From positions 1 through 54,679 of the forward strand of contig CAZIMJ010000011.1 in NCBI GenBank assembly GCA_964540205.1: DNA of 54,679 nt. The letters are read 5' to 3'. The notes under the pieces were generated by a model. It was given only the letters and a program-made list of their open reading frames with translations. It did not search any database and was not told the DNA's origin. The position numbers were made by a program, and so were the translations under genes. Every line of letters starts with the position of its first letter. Within the stretch, counting starts at the first letter, position 1. The stretch comes from WTAW01 sp964540205. Lineage in GTDB: Bacteria; Acidobacteriota; Aminicenantia; Aminicenantales; Aminicenantaceae. Below are positions 53,662 to 54,679 of this stretch, in pieces.

Positions 53662-54237
53662 TTATCGGCGTTTGCGGTAGAGGGATTTGTCAACTGCGGC
53701 GATCATCCTCTCCAGGTCAAACTCAGTTGAAGCCAGGAAATCATAGATCTTTGTCACATTTTCTGTAGGATTGGCTACGATCTCATTGTAGTTCACAAAC
53801 AGCACATCGATATCCTCTCGTTCCTTGATCTGACTGATGATCATATCGTTGAGCTTCGTGAATACGATGCGTGTGTCTTCCCGGTCTTCATCCTGAATTT
53901 TCGCCATTTTCTCCATCGAGTCCAAAATTTCCTCGATATTCCTCTGCGAGTAGATGATCTTATATTCCCCCTTGGGCAGGAATTTGAGGCCGTATGAGGT
54001 TATTTTGATAAATTTGCCTTTGTAGGGATCAAACGAGAATTCTTTATTCATGAGTTTATTGATGATCTTTCCGCCTTCAAGCTCGAAGTAGCCTCGTGGA
54101 TTGTCGTCATCCGGAGGCCTCGAATCCTGATCAAAATCCGAAGGAAACCCACCGGCATCCAGGATCTGCATGAGCATCGATGTGCCGGAGCGTTCTAATC
54201 CGGATACGATATAGTTGACGTTTTTATCCAATGTCAT
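53662..54237 (-). CDS. Sulfotransferase family protein
   Basis: 191 residues. VSGLERSGTSMLMQILDAGG (residues 11-30) is the 5'-phosphosulfate-binding loop that grips PAPS. IIYSQRNIEEILDSMEKMA has the 3'-phosphate-binding Arg/Ser region (YSQRN in place of the usual RDP), and VLFVNYNEIVANPTENVTKI is the C-terminal motif. It would transfer sulfate from PAPS to a glycan or small molecule, plausibly the acidic polysaccharide of this locus. At 191 residues it is shorter than many family members. AGGTGA precedes the start. Confidence 0.83.
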   Translation of the reverse strand: MTLDKNVNYIVSGLERSGTSMLMQILDAGGFPSDFDQDSRPPDDDNPRGYFELEGGKIINKLMNKEFSFDPYKGKFIKITSYGLKFLPKGEYKIIYSQRNIEEILDSMEKMAKIQDEDREDTRIVFTKLNDMIISQIKEREDIDVLFVNYNEIVANPTENVTKIYDFLASTEFDLERMIAAVDKSLYRKRR

Positions 54238-54375
54238 TGTTTCACCTTTTCTCTATCTTTCCTGTGAATACCTCTATTGTTCCAAAAAACAGCGAATTGC
54301 ATTCAAGAAAGATTTTATATCTCAAAATCCGGTCTAATGCAATGTTTTTGTATCAGTTGCCCAGTGTTTCGTATC

Positions 54376-54402
54376 GGTCCATTCGGGGAACAGACCCTAC
54401 AT
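54376..54402. repeat. GGTC...GACCCTACAT half-element
   Basis: GGTCCATTCGGGGAACAGACC followed by CTACAT. The stem is imperfect but the GGGG core and CCCTACAT end are conserved. It is 20 bp left of the composite element at 54423-54516. Confidence 0.65.
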
Positions 54403-54422
54403 CATAGGGACGAAACGGTAGA

Positions 54423-54516
54423 ATGTAGGGGCCGTTTCCCAAACGGTCCGTTTAAAAAATGTGACGATCCCTTTTTTGTTACCTTTTTTGGTCAGCTCGG
54501 GGAGCTGACCCTACAT
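54423..54516. repeat. Composite palindromic element bounded by ATGTAGGG/CCCTACAT, copy 2
   Basis: The left half carries CCGTTT-CCC-AAACGG (54423-54453). The right half is a perfect 9-bp stem GGTCAGCTC-GGG-GAGCTGACC followed by CTACAT (54490-54516). It has the same layout as 5604-5797 with a shorter middle. Together with the half-element before it, this explains most of the gene-free stretch 54238-54553. Confidence 0.78.
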
Positions 54517-54553
54517 GGATAGGGGGTGAGGAGTTAAAACGCTTGGAGTAGAA

Positions 54554-54679
54554 TTAGATAATCTTGAAGTGGATACGCTCCCCTGCTTTTTGTTCTTCTG
54601 GAGAATCCATCCATTTCAATTCAAGATCAAACTCTCCTCTTGGAATTCTGCTGAAATCTAAACTGTAGACACAATTCCA
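54554..54679 (-). CDS. C-terminal 41 codons of a truncated gene
   Basis: An open frame enters from the right edge and ends at TAA (54554-54556). It reads WNCVYSLDFSRIPRGEF... and finishes EQKAGERIHFKII. The SRIPRGEFDLELKW pattern resembles the last beta-hairpin of a beta-sandwich domain such as those ending GWxTD-type secreted proteins, but this is too short to assign. It has no start in the window. Confidence 0.5.
   Translation of the reverse strand, partial: WNCVYSLDFSRIPRGEFDLELKWMDSPEEQKAGERIHFKII

Noticed and set aside
54671..54679. Window end ACAATTCCA resembling the sequence before the 46-bp repeat, hinting at a circular molecule
   Set aside because: The overlap with the window start is only four bases (TCCA), and the gene content is chromosomal; too little to support circularity.

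Overview
The window looks like a chromosomal stretch from a Gram-negative, probably anaerobic bacterium. It encodes an ExbD subunit, the site-2 protease RseP, a lipoprotein signal, secreted proteins and an O-antigen/exopolysaccharide locus. Two proteins end in an LxALGY tail and there is a gingipain-like secreted protease. Together with hypCDE and the many dispersed palindromes, this reminds me of Candidatus Aminicenantes or Acidobacteriota-like lineages. That placement is an inference from style; no rRNA or marker gene is present.

Left part (1-13.8 kb), mostly housekeeping. exbD (+) sits between two copies of a 46-bp repeat. A spore-photoproduct-lyase-like radical SAM gene and a ParB-like gene overlap on the minus strand. 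A nucleoside phosphorylase and a 2-hydroxyacid dehydrogenase follow on plus, then larE on minus. A minus-strand envelope/isoprenoid group runs uppS-cdsA-dxr-rseP-ispG. It is driven by a consensus sigma-70 promoter placed so close to the uppS ATG that the mRNA may be leaderless. hypC-hypD-hypE (+) mature [NiFe]-hydrogenases; no hydrogenase is in view.

Middle part (13.8-31.2 kb), first polysaccharide block. It contains an O-antigen ligase/polymerase with a large C-terminal sugar-binding-like extension, GT4 glycosyltransferases, methyltransferases, a Wzx-type flippase, a Wzz-like chain-length regulator and a second ligase/polymerase. A DUF1972-type glycosyltransferase, two polyprenyl-phosphate sugar-phosphate transferases and an Alg13/Alg14-like split glycosyltransferase complete it. 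Gene orientation switches repeatedly and much of this block is AT-rich, as expected of a mosaic surface-polysaccharide locus.

Between 31.3 and 38.6 kb lies a secreted set. It has a lipoprotein of the sulfatase/alkaline-phosphatase superfamily with Thr in place of the formylglycine Cys, a small secreted protein, and a large C25 (gingipain-like) cysteine protease. The small secreted protein is a single copy of a domain of about 235 residues; the protease carries the same domain twice at its C terminus. I do not recognise this domain and consider it the best candidate for something undescribed.

Right part (38.8-54.7 kb), second polysaccharide block. A tightly overlapping minus-strand run encodes glycosyltransferases and methyltransferases, then a GT-C membrane glycosyltransferase interrupted by an in-frame TGA. 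A MurJ-family flippase follows on plus. UDP-glucose dehydrogenase, a WbpA/TviB-type UDP-HexNAc dehydrogenase and a WbpP/TviC-type epimerase supply uronic-acid donors. A ribbon-helix-helix-like protein with the LKALGY tail, a sulfotransferase and a truncated gene at the edge complete it. Two classes of palindromic intergenic repeats recur across the window, and one repeat arm is matched almost exactly inside a methyltransferase gene.
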